A stretch of DNA of 58,492 nt from positions 1 to 58,492 of the forward strand of contig CAJYAI010000010.1 in assembly GCA_913064725.1 (NCBI GenBank). Reading direction: 5' to 3'. A program made the position numbers and the translations under genes. Source of the stretch: an uncultured Alteromonadaceae bacterium. GTDB lineage: Bacteria > Pseudomonadota > Gammaproteobacteria > Pseudomonadales > Halieaceae. The notes under the pieces were generated by a model, which saw only the letters and a program-made list of their open reading frames with translations, searched no databases and was not told the origin of the DNA. Shown here in pieces: positions 27,632-37,446 of the stretch (position 1 is the first letter of the stretch; every line of letters starts with the position of its first letter).

Positions 27632-27644
27632 ATAGGAGTGTCTG

Positions 27645-28907
27645 ATGACAACAGGCCAGGTAGATGTAAAGCAAATAGCCAAACTGCCCTCAGTCAAATC
27701 ATGGCGGAGCACGGCATTAGCAAAACGATTGGTATTTAAATTATTCAATCAACTGCGTCATGGCGAACTTGTGATTCAGGATGGGGATACGACGCACCGC
27801 TTTGGCGGAGGAGACGTGTCCATAGCACCCAGTGCCACTGTCGTTATTCATGAACAACGCGCTTATTCTCGCATTCTGACGGGCGGTACGATGGGAGCCG
27901 CTGAGGCATACATTGATGGAGATTGGTCAACCGAGCAGTTAACCGACGTCACACGGGTCTTCAGTGCCAACATACCCATTCTTGAGGCAATGAAACACAA
28001 ACAGAACTGGTTCATTAAAGCGGGAGTTAAGCTTGCGCACGCTGCGCGAAAAAACTCGGTCAGTGGCTCCCGCGAGAACATAGCGGCGCATTATGATTTG
28101 GGAAACGAATTTTTCTCGCTATTCCTAGATCCCTCATTAATGTATTCGTCGGCGGTATATCCGAAGGGCAGCGACAATCTGGCGGAAGCCTCGCAACATA
28201 AGCTGAAGCTTATTTGCGAAGACCTCGAATTGAAGCCAACGGACCACTTGGTCGAGATCGGCACTGGCTGGGGCGGTATGGCGATTTACGCTGCAGAAAA
28301 TTACGGCTGTAATGTCACCACAACAACCATTTCCAAAGAGCAACTCGACTATGCTCGAGCTGAAGTAGAACGCAGAGGATTGCAAGACAAAGTCACTCTG
28401 CTGTTTGAAGACTATCGAAATCTATCGGGTCAATTCGACAAATTGGTCTCCATCGAAATGATTGAAGCTGTGGGTCACGAGTATTTTGACACCTACTTTG
28501 GCCGCGTCAGCAGCTTGCTTAAGCCCGACGGTAAAGCCGTCATTCAGGCCATTACAATTAATGAGCAGCGATATGAGGATTACCGAAAGTCGGTCGATTT
28601 CATCAAGCGTTATATTTTCCCGGGTGGCTGTCTCCCATCACTCAATATCATAAGCGGGGCACTGACACGCACGACCGATATGCAAATCATTGACCTTAGG
28701 GATATAGCAATCGACTATGCTAAGACGCTCAAGCATTGGCACGAGGCTTTTATGGCAGAGCTGGATGCGGTTAAGTCACTTGGGTTTGATGAAAAATTCA
28801 TTCGGATGTGGCGCTTTTACCTAAGTTACTGTGAAGGCGGCTTTCGTGAACGTATTATCGGGACCTATCAAATAACCATGGCAAAACCGTATTACAGGCC
28901 CCTTTAA
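27645..28907 (+). CDS. cfa: CFA-synthase-family SAM methyltransferase
   Basis: Predicted phospholipid fatty-acid methyltransferase, 420 residues, with TAGGAG upstream of the ATG. Seen: an N-terminal lipid-binding domain, SAM motif VEIGTGWGG at 203-211, SIEMIEAVG with E274, the RYIFPGGCLPS segment, and DY at 357-358. Compared with E. coli CFA synthase as I remember it, the bicarbonate ligands aligned to E239 and Y317 are kept, but the C139 position is Ser (S169, in YSSAVY) and the H266 position is Gln (Q301, in VIQAITI). This places it in the DUF1365-linked subfamily rather than with housekeeping CFA synthase. The product could be cyclopropane, 10-methyl or a furan-precursor lipid; not decidable here. 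Confidence 0.87.
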   Translation: MTTGQVDVKQIAKLPSVKSWRSTALAKRLVFKLFNQLRHGELVIQDGDTTHRFGGGDVSIAPSATVVIHEQRAYSRILTGGTMGAAEAYIDGDWSTEQLTDVTRVFSANIPILEAMKHKQNWFIKAGVKLAHAARKNSVSGSRENIAAHYDLGNEFFSLFLDPSLMYSSAVYPKGSDNLAEASQHKLKLICEDLELKPTDHLVEIGTGWGGMAIYAAENYGCNVTTTTISKEQLDYARAEVERRGLQDKVTLLFEDYRNLSGQFDKLVSIEMIEAVGHEYFDTYFGRVSSLLKPDGKAVIQAITINEQRYEDYRKSVDFIKRYIFPGGCLPSLNIISGALTRTTDMQIIDLRDIAIDYAKTLKHWHEAFMAELDAVKSLGFDEKFIRMWRFYLSYCEGGFRERIIGTYQITMAKPYYRPL

Positions 28908-28910
28908 ATT

Positions 28911-30335
28911 ATGCTGTTATCTCTGTCCCCGATCATTCTCCTCGTTGTCCTGCTTTTCTCAGCAGTTCAGCTTTTCGGAGCAGATGCCTCCTATGGCCCC
29001 AATCAGGTAGCGCTTCTCATCGCCTCGGCGGCAGCAGGTCTAGTGGGCATGTATCGAGGCCTAACGTGGGCCGAAGTCCAAGACAGTATGGTGGCAGGGA
29101 TCAGAGTTGGCCTGGGACCTATACTGATTTTGCTGGCCGTCGGTGGGTTGATTGGCAGCTGGATGGTAGCCGGCACCGTTCCTGCAATGATCTATTACGG
29201 CGTGTCCATTCTCAATCCCAGCATATTTTTTGCCGCTGCCGCTATTATCTGTGCATTAGCCTCAATCAGCATCGGCAGTTCATGGACGGTCGCCGGCACA
29301 TTGGGTATTGGCCTTATCGGCATTGCTGACAGCTACGGTTTATCCCCCGCAATGGCCGCGGGTGCCATTATTAGCGGCGCTTATTTTGGCGACAAACTGT
29401 CACCACTGTCGGATACAACAAACCTCGCCGCTGCCTGCACCAACGTTGATCTATTCGCACATATTCGCCATATGCTATGGACCACCGTACCCGCTTTTTG
29501 CCTAGCACTGATATTCTTTTTCATGATTGATTCAGGTGCCGCCACAGCGCCGGAACAGATCGCAGAACTCAGGTCTGCGATAAGCGCTGAATTTAATGTC
29601 GGCGTTGGCGTACTCATTCCTTTGGTGGTTATGCTCGGACTGATTTGGTGGCGTGTGCCCGCCTATCCAGCAATTATGCTGGCAACCCTTGCGGGCGTTC
29701 TGACCGCAGTCACTTTGCAAACAGCGGTGGTAGAAAAGTTCGCACTTAACGCAAACCCTGATGCAACCGTCCCGCTAATTGAGGGCCTCTGGAGAACCTT
29801 ATTTGCGGGTTTTGAGGGCACGACAAGCAACGAAGAACTCAATCGCCTCATCAGTAAGGGGGGCATCGCGAGCATGTTGAACACGGTCTGGCTCATTCTG
29901 AGTGCGCTTGCGTTTGGCGGGGTACTGGAGCGCACAGGCATTCTCAAGCAAATTCTTGACGCCGTACTCAAAGCAGTAAAATCAACAGGCGACCTTGTTC
30001 TCGCTACTGTCACTGGTGGTTTCGTTACCAATATTCTCGCCGCCGACCAGTTTCTTGCCATTGCCCTTCCAGGGCGCTTATTTAGCAGTACCTACGATGA
30101 CTTTAGGCTAAGTCGTGAAAATCTTTCTCGCACATTGGAGGATTCTGCGACCATGACATCCGCACTCATCCCCTGGAATACCTGCGGAGCTTACATGGCA
30201 GCCACGTTGGGCGTTGCCACATTTGAGTACGCGCCTTATGCCATTTTTAATATTGCCTGTCCGTTAATCGCCATCGCCTTTGGGTATCTCATGTTCCAAC
30301 AGAAGCCCGCTGAAGCCGCAACTAGCTCGGCATGA
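28911..30335 (+). CDS. nhaC: Na+/H+ antiporter, NhaC family
   Basis: Polytopic inner-membrane antiporter, 474 residues with about 11-12 TM helices. The family core is clear: IGSSWTVAGTLGIGL and AGAIISGAYFGDKLSPLSDTTNLAA near residues 125-170, plus the second-half ILAADQFLAIALPG segment. It begins three bases after the CFA-family gene and overlaps the next gene by four, so it looks like part of the same transcript as the ChrR-sigma-linked lipid genes, an unusual pairing. It probably expels Na+ using the proton gradient, sensible in a marine cell; substrate (Na+ or organic amine/acid) is inferred. Confidence 0.9.
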   Translation: MLLSLSPIILLVVLLFSAVQLFGADASYGPNQVALLIASAAAGLVGMYRGLTWAEVQDSMVAGIRVGLGPILILLAVGGLIGSWMVAGTVPAMIYYGVSILNPSIFFAAAAIICALASISIGSSWTVAGTLGIGLIGIADSYGLSPAMAAGAIISGAYFGDKLSPLSDTTNLAAACTNVDLFAHIRHMLWTTVPAFCLALIFFFMIDSGAATAPEQIAELRSAISAEFNVGVGVLIPLVVMLGLIWWRVPAYPAIMLATLAGVLTAVTLQTAVVEKFALNANPDATVPLIEGLWRTLFAGFEGTTSNEELNRLISKGGIASMLNTVWLILSALAFGGVLERTGILKQILDAVLKAVKSTGDLVLATVTGGFVTNILAADQFLAIALPGRLFSSTYDDFRLSRENLSRTLEDSATMTSALIPWNTCGAYMAATLGVATFEYAPYAIFNIACPLIAIAFGYLMFQQKPAEAATSSA

Positions 30336-30763
30336 GTTGGGATCACGCCTCACCCTATATTCATCAGGTGACAGTGCTCCCCGAACACATCGATGCGCTC
30401 GAGCACACCAACAATACCCAGTACGTAAATTGGTGTAACCAGGCCGCGTGGGCGCATACTACGGATCTGGGCCTGGGCGCTGACGCCTACCGAGAACTCG
30501 ATCGGGCAATGGCCCTGACCAAGGCCGAATATCATTACCTACGGGCAACGCAACTTGGCGATGTACTCGATGTCGGGACGTGGATCACCTCGTGGAATCG
30601 AAAGCTGGTAATGGAACGGAAGATGCAGATACGTTCGGTCGCCACCGGTGATACCGTGTTGCGCGCACGCCTAAGCTTTGTTTGCATTGCAATCTCAACA
30701 GGTAAGCCTAAACGCCCTCCCGCAGAGTTCATTGCACGCTATACACCCGCGCTGGTGGACTAG
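30332..30763 (+). CDS. Hotdog-fold acyl-CoA thioesterase
   Basis: A 143-residue 4HBT-type thioesterase (FadM/YbgC-like group). Seen: LPEHIDALEHTNNTQYVNWCNQAAW near residue 20, with the Asp and Asn/Tyr positions characteristic of the YbgC-type active site, and a beta-rich C-terminal half. The start overlaps nhaC (ATGA), making it the last gene of the operon. It could release fatty acids made or remodelled by upstream genes; the substrate is unknown. Its stop codon shares a CTAG with the stop of convergent epmA. Confidence 0.85.
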   Translation: MSWDHASPYIHQVTVLPEHIDALEHTNNTQYVNWCNQAAWAHTTDLGLGADAYRELDRAMALTKAEYHYLRATQLGDVLDVGTWITSWNRKLVMERKMQIRSVATGDTVLRARLSFVCIAISTGKPKRPPAEFIARYTPALVD

Positions 30764-31707
30764 GCTTGGCTCCAAGTAAAGGGCAGTATTGTCGACATAT
30801 CTGTGTGACCTTGAGCGAGCATCAGCAGTCGATCGAAACCCAGAGCCACACCAGAACAATCGGGCAGCCCCGCGTTCATAGCGTGCATAAACCTCGGGTC
30901 AATGTCCCTCGTGGCCTGCCCCCGCTGGCGTCGCACGGCGTTGTCGGACTCAAACCGCTGCCGTAACGTCTCTGGATTTAATTCTTCCCAATAACCGTTG
31001 GCGAGTTCCACACCGCCGACAAAAGCTTCAAATCGAGCCGCTACTACTTTATCTCCGCGATCAATCAACCGAGACAAGGCCGCTTGCTCCATGAGGAAGT
31101 CGGTCACAAACACTAAACCCCAGTCAGTTATTCCCGGCTCGACCACATGCGTCATCAGTAAATCGACGTAATCCAGTTTTTCAAGATCGCCAACCGGCTC
31201 CACTCCCAGCTCCAGAGCTCGAGCCTGCAACTGCTCGATTGAAGCGTCGTGCGGATTGATCTGGCAGAAATGGTCGAAAAGAGCCTCGATGGACCAAACT
31301 TGCCAACTGTCCAGGTTCAAAATGGGGCAAATTAAATCCGCCACCTCTCGCATGAGCCGATAATGCGTCCATTGCGTGCGATACCACTCCAGCATCGCGA
31401 ATTCCGGATTGTGCTTACGCCCGTGCTCACCCGAGCGAAAGACCTTTCCAAGCTGGTAGATATCGCCGGAACCAAACGCAAGAAGTCGCTTCATGGCATA
31501 TTCAGGAGAGCTTTGTAAAAAGCGCGAACTGTCGCCCATGCTAACTTCAAACAGTTCGATGTTGGGGTCAGTAATGGCGTACTGTCCTAGCGCCGGTGTA
31601 TCCACTTCCATAACGCCTCGCACTGCAAAGAATGCTCTGACTTCTGACAGTAGATCCGAGCGAGCCCGAAGCTGCGCTACATTGGCACTGGGTTTCCATG
31701 CAGACAC
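30760..31707 (-). CDS. epmA: Elongation factor P beta-lysyl ligase (GenX/PoxA)
   Basis: Lysyl-tRNA-synthetase-like enzyme lacking an anticodon domain that attaches beta-lysine to EF-P. The 315 residues show class II motifs: motif 2 FRSGEHGRKHNPEFAMLEWYR near 90-110, the ELANGYWEELNPE segment, and motif 3 GVALGFDRLLML near the C-terminus. Its substrate gene efp is immediately upstream on the same strand, 15 bases away. The partner aminomutase EpmB is not in this window. Confidence 0.95.
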   Translation of the reverse strand: MSAWKPSANVAQLRARSDLLSEVRAFFAVRGVMEVDTPALGQYAITDPNIELFEVSMGDSSRFLQSSPEYAMKRLLAFGSGDIYQLGKVFRSGEHGRKHNPEFAMLEWYRTQWTHYRLMREVADLICPILNLDSWQVWSIEALFDHFCQINPHDASIEQLQARALELGVEPVGDLEKLDYVDLLMTHVVEPGITDWGLVFVTDFLMEQAALSRLIDRGDKVVAARFEAFVGGVELANGYWEELNPETLRQRFESDNAVRRQRGQATRDIDPRFMHAMNAGLPDCSGVALGFDRLLMLAQGHTDMSTILPFTWSQA

Positions 31708-31722
31708 CGTCAGCGAGGTGAC

Positions 31723-32295
31723 TTACGTCTTGCTCGCACGGCTCACGTATTCACCGCTTCGCGTATCGATACGAATAATCTCACCCTCGGAGAGAAAGAG
31801 TGGCACTCGAACAACAGCGCCGGTGGTGAGCGTTGCGGGCTTACTGCCACCTTGGGCCGTATCGCCTTTCAAACCCGGGTCGGTCTCTGTGATTTCCAAT
31901 TCAATAAAGTTGGGCGGTGTCACCACCAAAGGCGCACCATTGAAAAGAGTGACCTCATATTTCTCTTGCTCTTTTAACCACTTCTCTGCGTCAGCAATAG
32001 CCGCTTTATCTGCCGCGTGTTGCTCGAAAGTATTCGGGTCCATAAAGTGCCAGAACTCGCCATCGGTGTATGAGTATTCGAGATCAATATCGAGCACATC
32101 AGCGCCTTCTAACGAATCGCCCGATTTAAAGGTTTTTTCCAGAACACGCCCAGAGCGAAGATTTCTCAGTTTGACGCGATTAAACGCTTGGCCCTTACCT
32201 GGCTTCACATACTCGTTCTCTAAAATAGAGCACGGTTCATTATCCATCATGACCTTAAGCCCAGGCTTAAATTCGTTAGTAGAAAAATTAGGCAT
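31723..32295 (-). CDS. efp: Translation elongation factor P
   Basis: Relieves ribosome stalling at polyproline stretches. Starting at the ATG at 32293-32295 gives 190 residues beginning [15 protein letters not shown]; the frame is open nine codons further, but those do not match EF-P. The modified lysine lies in the [10 protein letters not shown] loop at K34, exactly the E. coli position, consistent with the adjacent EpmA. Three OB-like domains are evident, ending in GEYVSR. Confidence 0.96.
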   Translation of the reverse strand: MPNFSTNEFKPGLKVMMDNEPCSILENEYVKPGKGQAFNRVKLRNLRSGRVLEKTFKSGDSLEGADVLDIDLEYSYTDGEFWHFMDPNTFEQHAADKAAIADAEKWLKEQEKYEVTLFNGAPLVVTPPNFIELEITETDPGLKGDTAQGGSKPATLTTGAVVRVPLFLSEGEIIRIDTRSGEYVSRASKT

Positions 32296-32395
32296 TGGCT
32301 CCAAACCTCGTGACGTTCCCAAGGCCGGAATGATACCTCAGTGGCCTACCTATCGGCGAATAAAGCTCAGCGCTGGTCGGTTTTAAGCGGTCAAC

Positions 32396-33289
32396 TTAGT
32401 CGTTTTGATTGCCAATCAGGTGCAGAGCCCCGTCAAGTCCAACCATTTGAAGTCGGTAGCGTGCGCGTAATCTCACGGCGGGCTTTGCTCTAAACGCAAT
32501 GCCGATACCCGCCGCATTGAGCATATTTAGGTCATTGGCGCCATCGCCAACCGCCATTGTCTGTCGCATATCAATACCCATGCCCGATGCAAGCTCGCGC
32601 AATTTGGCCTCCTTAAATTCTGCGTTAACAATAGGCGTAATTACCTCGCCTGTTAGTGCACCGGCGCGAGTATGGAGCTTATTTGCGTAGTAATCGTCCA
32701 TGCCCAGCTCACTGGCCACACGCTCTGCGAACACATCAAAGCCACCGGAGAGAATCACCGTTTTTATGCCGCGAGTCTTTAGCGTCAAGATCAGCTCCTT
32801 ACCCCCATCGGTAAGAGGCAGCTCATTGGCGAGCTGCTGCACGACGCCACTGTCTAAGCCTTTAAGCAAACCGAGTCGCTCGGCGAAGCTCTGACTGAAA
32901 TCCAACTCTCCGCGCATCGCCTGCTCTGTGATGGCTGAAACTTCGGCTCCCACACCAGCTTGATCTGCTAGCTGATCAATCACCTCACACTGAATCAGCG
33001 TCGAATCCATATCAAACACCGCCAGTTTGATATCGGCAATCGAATCCATCGCACTCTGGAAATTTACATCAACATGGTCCTCAAGACCTAGATCAGGCCA
33101 TACTTTTAGATCTAAGTCAGTCGGGATCGCTTCCAAATACCAACGCTGTGCGCACCGGCAATCGGCCAGAGTTGTGGGTACAGGTAAGTCCACTTTTTCG
33201 ACAACATCAATGTGCTGGCTTTTAATAAACGCATTGATATTAGGCAGTGGAGGCATCCTGCCCTGGCTCGCCAAAATGGTGATGTGCAT
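32396..33289 (-). CDS. serB: Phosphoserine phosphatase
   Basis: HAD-family phosphatase, last step of serine synthesis. The 297 residues have an N-terminal ACT-like region (1-75), then HAD motif I DMDSTL with nucleophile D93 and acid D95, motif II ILSGGFD near 178, motif III lysine in EAKLRELA, and motif IV GDGANDLNML. It is downstream of the divergent Smp-like gene, 79 bases away, as in E. coli serB/smp. Confidence 0.95.
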   Translation of the reverse strand: MHITILASQGRMPPLPNINAFIKSQHIDVVEKVDLPVPTTLADCRCAQRWYLEAIPTDLDLKVWPDLGLEDHVDVNFQSAMDSIADIKLAVFDMDSTLIQCEVIDQLADQAGVGAEVSAITEQAMRGELDFSQSFAERLGLLKGLDSGVVQQLANELPLTDGGKELILTLKTRGIKTVILSGGFDVFAERVASELGMDDYYANKLHTRAGALTGEVITPIVNAEFKEAKLRELASGMGIDMRQTMAVGDGANDLNMLNAAGIGIAFRAKPAVRLRARYRLQMVGLDGALHLIGNQND

Positions 33290-33368
33290 AAGCGTATTTC
33301 AGGGTCGTTATCCGGACGTTCATGATAACCTGCCGGCTGATAAATAGAGAGTCATTCACTCTGAGTCG

Positions 33369-34637
33369 ATGGCAGTAGGGGAGCGAAGGATTTTGATTTT
33401 TTTGAAGCGTCTTGATACGGGACAAAAAGTCGGCTTACTTGCAGCCGTCAGCGTCCTTGTAGTTGCCCAAATAACGCTGGGTCTGACGCTGACGTCAAAG
33501 TCGCACTTTGAAGCGGAGGCTCAGGCGCTGCATGCTGATGCACTTCTGGGCGCCATCGCATCACGGACCGCAGGGCTCATCGCTTCGGGTGATATGCTCA
33601 CGGCTGCCAGTGAGCTCAACAGATTACAGGCGTCCCCTATCATCAGTGGTGCCGCGATTGCGGACGTGGAGGGTGAAACATTGATCGCCGCAGGGTCGTT
33701 CAGTGAAAACGGCAACGTGTATCGTAGGCCATTAGCCATAGGCCCGGATATTGCCGGAACCCTCAGCGTCAATGTACTGTCCACAACGTCAGCCTCATCT
33801 ATCACCTTGTCAGTGACCGCGCTTAGCCTCGTTTTAGCGATCATTAGCTACGCGGCTTGCGCGTCAGTCCTGCGCTCCCAAGGCACTCGAATAGCGAACA
33901 TGCTCAAGCAAGTTGGCCGCGCAAACACGGCTGATCTCCAGCTAGATCCTCTAACAGAGTTAGAAGCTGCGCTCGACGCTCTGCCTCTTGCACTCAAGAC
34001 CGACTTAGATAACACCGCGCTCGATGAGACATCGCTCAGATCGATGGCCGTTACAACACTCAGTTTGGACCACTTACGCCGGTACATCGATACCGTCGAC
34101 GAAATAACCTTGGTTAACTATGTGGGTACCTATGAAGCCATTGTGAAAGCGGTCGCTCAGTTGCTGGGGGGTGAGCTCCATCCCTCAAGACCACAGAGCC
34201 TGTCACTTTTTTTTGAAGGGACGCATCGAGGCATGACGCCCGATTTGCGGGCAGTCATCGCCGGCTCGCTGCTTCAACATCTACTCACGGTCGCCGAACG
34301 AAGCCAACGACGTAAATTCGCTTGTGGTATCGGCATTGGCTGCAGCGACCTCAGTCGCGGTGAGCGTCACTCGGCGTATGCGATGCTCTACACGCAAGCA
34401 GTCATCGACGAGACGTTGAACCTCGCGCAAAGAGCCGGATCATCAGTCAAACTGGCGTCTTCAATTCAAGAAAGCACCGATATCTCTCGAATTTTCGACA
34501 TCATTGACACTGCCGACGGTGACACCCAATTAGGCGCACCGACAGCCGAGTTACTGCCGGAGCTAGACAGACAGAGCAAGTTTTTGCAAAGACGCTTATT
34601 CCCGGACGTAGGTGAGCAATCAGATCTGCCTTTTTAG
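33369..34637 (+). CDS. Smp/YtjB-like (AhpA family) membrane protein
   Basis: A 422-residue inner-membrane protein of the Smp/YtjB type by topology and by its divergent position beside serB. Seen: TM helix about 20-41, a periplasmic domain (about 45-140), a second TM at about 144-167, and a large soluble cytoplasmic domain (170-422) without motifs I recognise. The E. coli homologue is much shorter, so the C-terminal domain is an extension. A TTG at 33393, behind an AGCGAAGGA-like site, is an alternative start. The end overlaps the convergent parC stop by four bases. Function unknown. Confidence 0.7.
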   Translation: MAVGERRILIFLKRLDTGQKVGLLAAVSVLVVAQITLGLTLTSKSHFEAEAQALHADALLGAIASRTAGLIASGDMLTAASELNRLQASPIISGAAIADVEGETLIAAGSFSENGNVYRRPLAIGPDIAGTLSVNVLSTTSASSITLSVTALSLVLAIISYAACASVLRSQGTRIANMLKQVGRANTADLQLDPLTELEAALDALPLALKTDLDNTALDETSLRSMAVTTLSLDHLRRYIDTVDEITLVNYVGTYEAIVKAVAQLLGGELHPSRPQSLSLFFEGTHRGMTPDLRAVIAGSLLQHLLTVAERSQRRKFACGIGIGCSDLSRGERHSAYAMLYTQAVIDETLNLAQRAGSSVKLASSIQESTDISRIFDIIDTADGDTQLGAPTAELLPELDRQSKFLQRRLFPDVGEQSDLPF

Positions 34638-36886
34638 GCCCCGGCGATAACCAGACCACTCACCTTCTGGAAGCCCTTTGGCAGCCGGTTACCGCGACGC
34701 CCGCGCTCACCTTTATAGTTTTCAAGATCGGACAGTCGCAGCTTTAGATGCTGCCTACCTGAATTGACCTGAACAATATCCCCGTCACCAAATACTAAGA
34801 GCCCGGCAAGCAACTCTTCACGGGCCTGTGCCCTGGCTGATGGGATGCCAATAATCTTGTTGCCCTTACCTTTTGCTAGCTCCGGTAAGTCTTCTAATGG
34901 AAACACCAATAGCCGACCCTCGGACGTGACCGCCGCCACCAGCAGATTTTGTCGTTCTGGAACGATCACCGGAGGCATTACCTGCGAACCCTTAGGCAGA
35001 CTCAACACCGCCTTGCCTGCCTTATTCTTTGCCACCAAGGCGTCAAACTTTGCTACGAAACCGTAGCCTGCATCGCTGGCGAGCAGGAACTTCTGATGTT
35101 CGGTACCCGTCATCAACCCCTCAAAAGTGGCGCCAGATGGCGGTGCAATGCGCCCTGTCAGTGGCTCGCCTTGGCCTCGGGCAGACGGCAACTGGTGGGT
35201 GGGTAGTGAATACGCACGACCCGTCGAGTCAAAGACTACGGTCGTTTGGTTGCTTCGTCCGAGCGTTGCGAACTTGTAAGCATCGCCGGACTTGTAGCTG
35301 AGCGACTCTGGATCGATATCGTGTCCTTTCGCCGCACGGATCCAACCCTTTTCGGATAAAACGATGGTCATCGGGTCAGCCGTGGTTAACTCCAACTCCG
35401 AGAATGCTTTCGCCTCACTCACCTGAACGAGGTGAGAACGTCTGTCGTCACCGTATTCATTCGCTATGGCCACCAACTCACCACGAATTAGCTTTGTCAT
35501 TAACGTCGCACTACCCAGGGTCTCTTCGAGCGAGTCACGCTCATCAGCCAGCTCCGACTGCTCTCCGCGAATCTTCATCTCCTCGAGCTTGGCCAAGTTG
35601 CGCAGCTTCAAGTCCAAAATCGCATCCGCCTGAATATCTGTCAGATGAAAGGCGTTCATCAGGGCTTTTTTCGGCTCATCTTCCTCCCGAATGATTCGAA
35701 TCACTTCATCGATATTTAGGTATGCGACCAAATAGCCCTCGAGAACGTGCAGGCGCTTAAGCACCTTGTCTAAGCGGTACTCGAGCCTTCGACGCACTGT
35801 CTGACGTCGGTATTGCACCCAGTCTCGGAGCAGCATGTCGAGGGATCTCACGCCTGGGCGCCCGTTCATGCCAATCACATTGAGGTTTACTCGGTAGCTA
35901 CGCTCAAGATCGGTTGTGGCGAATAGATGGCTCATCATGGCATCGAGATCGACTCGATTTGACCGTGGGACAATAACGAGGCGTGTGGGATGCTGATGAT
36001 CTGATTCATCGCGCAGATCCGAGACCATCGGCAATTTTTTAGCCTGCATCTGCGCCGCAATTTGCTCGAGTACCTTCGATCCCGACACTTGGTAGGGAAG
36101 CGCAGTAAGCACAACAGCGCCGTCTTCACGCTGCCAAGCTGCCCGCATCTTAATGCTGCCGCGTCCAGAGCGATACATCGTCCGAATTTCCTCAGGCGGT
36201 GTCGTAATTTCAGCATCGGTCGGAAAGTCAGGGGCTTGAATATGACCACAGAGTGCATCCACCGTGGCATCGGGGTGGTCTAACAAATGAATAGTCGCAT
36301 TGACGACTTCCCTAAGGTTGTGGGGCGGTATATCCGTCGCCATGCCTACGGCAATCCCAGTCGTACCATTCAACAATAAATTTGGGACCCGCGCCGGAAG
36401 GACAACAGGCTCATCCATACTGCCGTCAAAGTTGGGCTGCCAGTCTGCGGTACCCTGCCCTAACTCGCTCAATAGGACGTCAGCGTACTTCGTCAGTTTT
36501 GATTCGGTGTAGCGCATGGCAGCGAATGATTTGGGATCGTCAGCGGAACCCCAATTGCCCTGTCCATCGACCAATGGATACCGATAAGAAAAGTCCTGTG
36601 CCATCAGCACCATGGCTTCGTATGCTGCACTGTCACCGTGAGGGTGAAACTTACCGATAACGTCACCGACCGTTCGCGCCGACTTTTTGTACTTGGCAGA
36701 TGACTTCAGTCCAAGCTCACTCATGGCATAGACAATTCGCCGTTGCACTGGCTTTAAACCATCGCCCACATGCGGCAGCGCGCGATCGAGAATCACATAC
36801 ATCGAATAATCGAGATACGCCTTCTCAGCATAGTCTTTTAGGGAGAGCGTTTCGGTGCCCTGCGGAGTATTGAAAAGGTCTGACAT
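34634..36886 (-). CDS. parC: DNA topoisomerase IV subunit A
   Basis: Type IIA topoisomerase subunit that decatenates sister chromosomes with ParE. The 750 residues contain the catalytic tyrosine Y126 (AAMRYTES), the ParC-type [19 protein letters not shown] segment and a beta-pinwheel C-terminal domain shorter than GyrA's, lacking a GyrA box. The quinolone-pocket residues matching E. coli S80 and E84 are S86 and E90, both wild type. parE is not in this window. Divergent from elaA across 106 bases. Confidence 0.95.
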   Translation of the reverse strand: MSDLFNTPQGTETLSLKDYAEKAYLDYSMYVILDRALPHVGDGLKPVQRRIVYAMSELGLKSSAKYKKSARTVGDVIGKFHPHGDSAAYEAMVLMAQDFSYRYPLVDGQGNWGSADDPKSFAAMRYTESKLTKYADVLLSELGQGTADWQPNFDGSMDEPVVLPARVPNLLLNGTTGIAVGMATDIPPHNLREVVNATIHLLDHPDATVDALCGHIQAPDFPTDAEITTPPEEIRTMYRSGRGSIKMRAAWQREDGAVVLTALPYQVSGSKVLEQIAAQMQAKKLPMVSDLRDESDHQHPTRLVIVPRSNRVDLDAMMSHLFATTDLERSYRVNLNVIGMNGRPGVRSLDMLLRDWVQYRRQTVRRRLEYRLDKVLKRLHVLEGYLVAYLNIDEVIRIIREEDEPKKALMNAFHLTDIQADAILDLKLRNLAKLEEMKIRGEQSELADERDSLEETLGSATLMTKLIRGELVAIANEYGDDRRSHLVQVSEAKAFSELELTTADPMTIVLSEKGWIRAAKGHDIDPESLSYKSGDAYKFATLGRSNQTTVVFDSTGRAYSLPTHQLPSARGQGEPLTGRIAPPSGATFEGLMTGTEHQKFLLASDAGYGFVAKFDALVAKNKAGKAVLSLPKGSQVMPPVIVPERQNLLVAAVTSEGRLLVFPLEDLPELAKGKGNKIIGIPSARAQAREELLAGLLVFGDGDIVQVNSGRQHLKLRLSDLENYKGERGRRGNRLPKGFQKVSGLVIAGA

Positions 36887-36992
36887 AAAACGAACCTACC
36901 TCGATGGACAATTCGTCCGTATTGTGAGCGAATCGAGGCCCCCTCATGGTAGCCTTCGTGCTGCCATATTATCTCACAGCAGCGACCTGATC

Positions 36993-37445
36993 ATGGAACA
37001 AATTAATTGGCGTTGGGGCCACTTCGAAACAATGTCCGCATCCGGGTGGCACGACATTCTCATGCTGCGTGCAGACGTGTTTATCGTCGAGCAAAACTGT
37101 CCCTACAAAGACCCTGATCGCAAGGACAAGGTAAGCTGGCATCTCACCGGTCACATCAATGGTGAGCTGGTCGCGACAATGCGAGCAGTCCCGCCGGGTG
37201 TCAGTTATGAGGAGTGTTCTATCGGCAGAGTGGCCATACCCGAGAGCCTTCGCGGGCAGAGGCGCGGCATTGAGCTAATGCAGGTGGGTATCGCGTTTTG
37301 TGAGTCACGCTGGACCACTGGCATTCGCATCAGTGGCCAAGCGTATTTGGAAGGCTTTTATCAGTCACTCGGTTTTAAAACTATTCATGGCCCTTACATG
37401 GAGGATGACATCCCACATTTCGAGATGCTAAAGCCAAGCCCATGA
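36993..37445 (+). CDS. elaA: ElaA-like GNAT acetyltransferase
   Basis: A 150-residue GCN5-related N-acetyltransferase. The start ATG at 36993 gives MEQINWRW; an upstream in-frame start (36855) would overlap parC and was rejected. The ElaA-type signature LRADVFIVEQNCPYKDPD at about 25-42 is clear, followed by acetyl-CoA-binding ESLRGQRRGIELMQ (motif A-like) and SGQAYLEGFYQSLGFK. Substrate unknown. Ends one base before the convergent typA stop. Confidence 0.85.
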   Translation: MEQINWRWGHFETMSASGWHDILMLRADVFIVEQNCPYKDPDRKDKVSWHLTGHINGELVATMRAVPPGVSYEECSIGRVAIPESLRGQRRGIELMQVGIAFCESRWTTGIRISGQAYLEGFYQSLGFKTIHGPYMEDDIPHFEMLKPSP

Positions 37446-37446
37446 C

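Noticed and set aside
31493..32386. 297-codon plus-strand ORF opposite epmA and efp
   Set aside because: epmA and efp on the minus strand carry full family motifs; the plus frame is a long antisense shadow rich in Ser/Arg with no domain.
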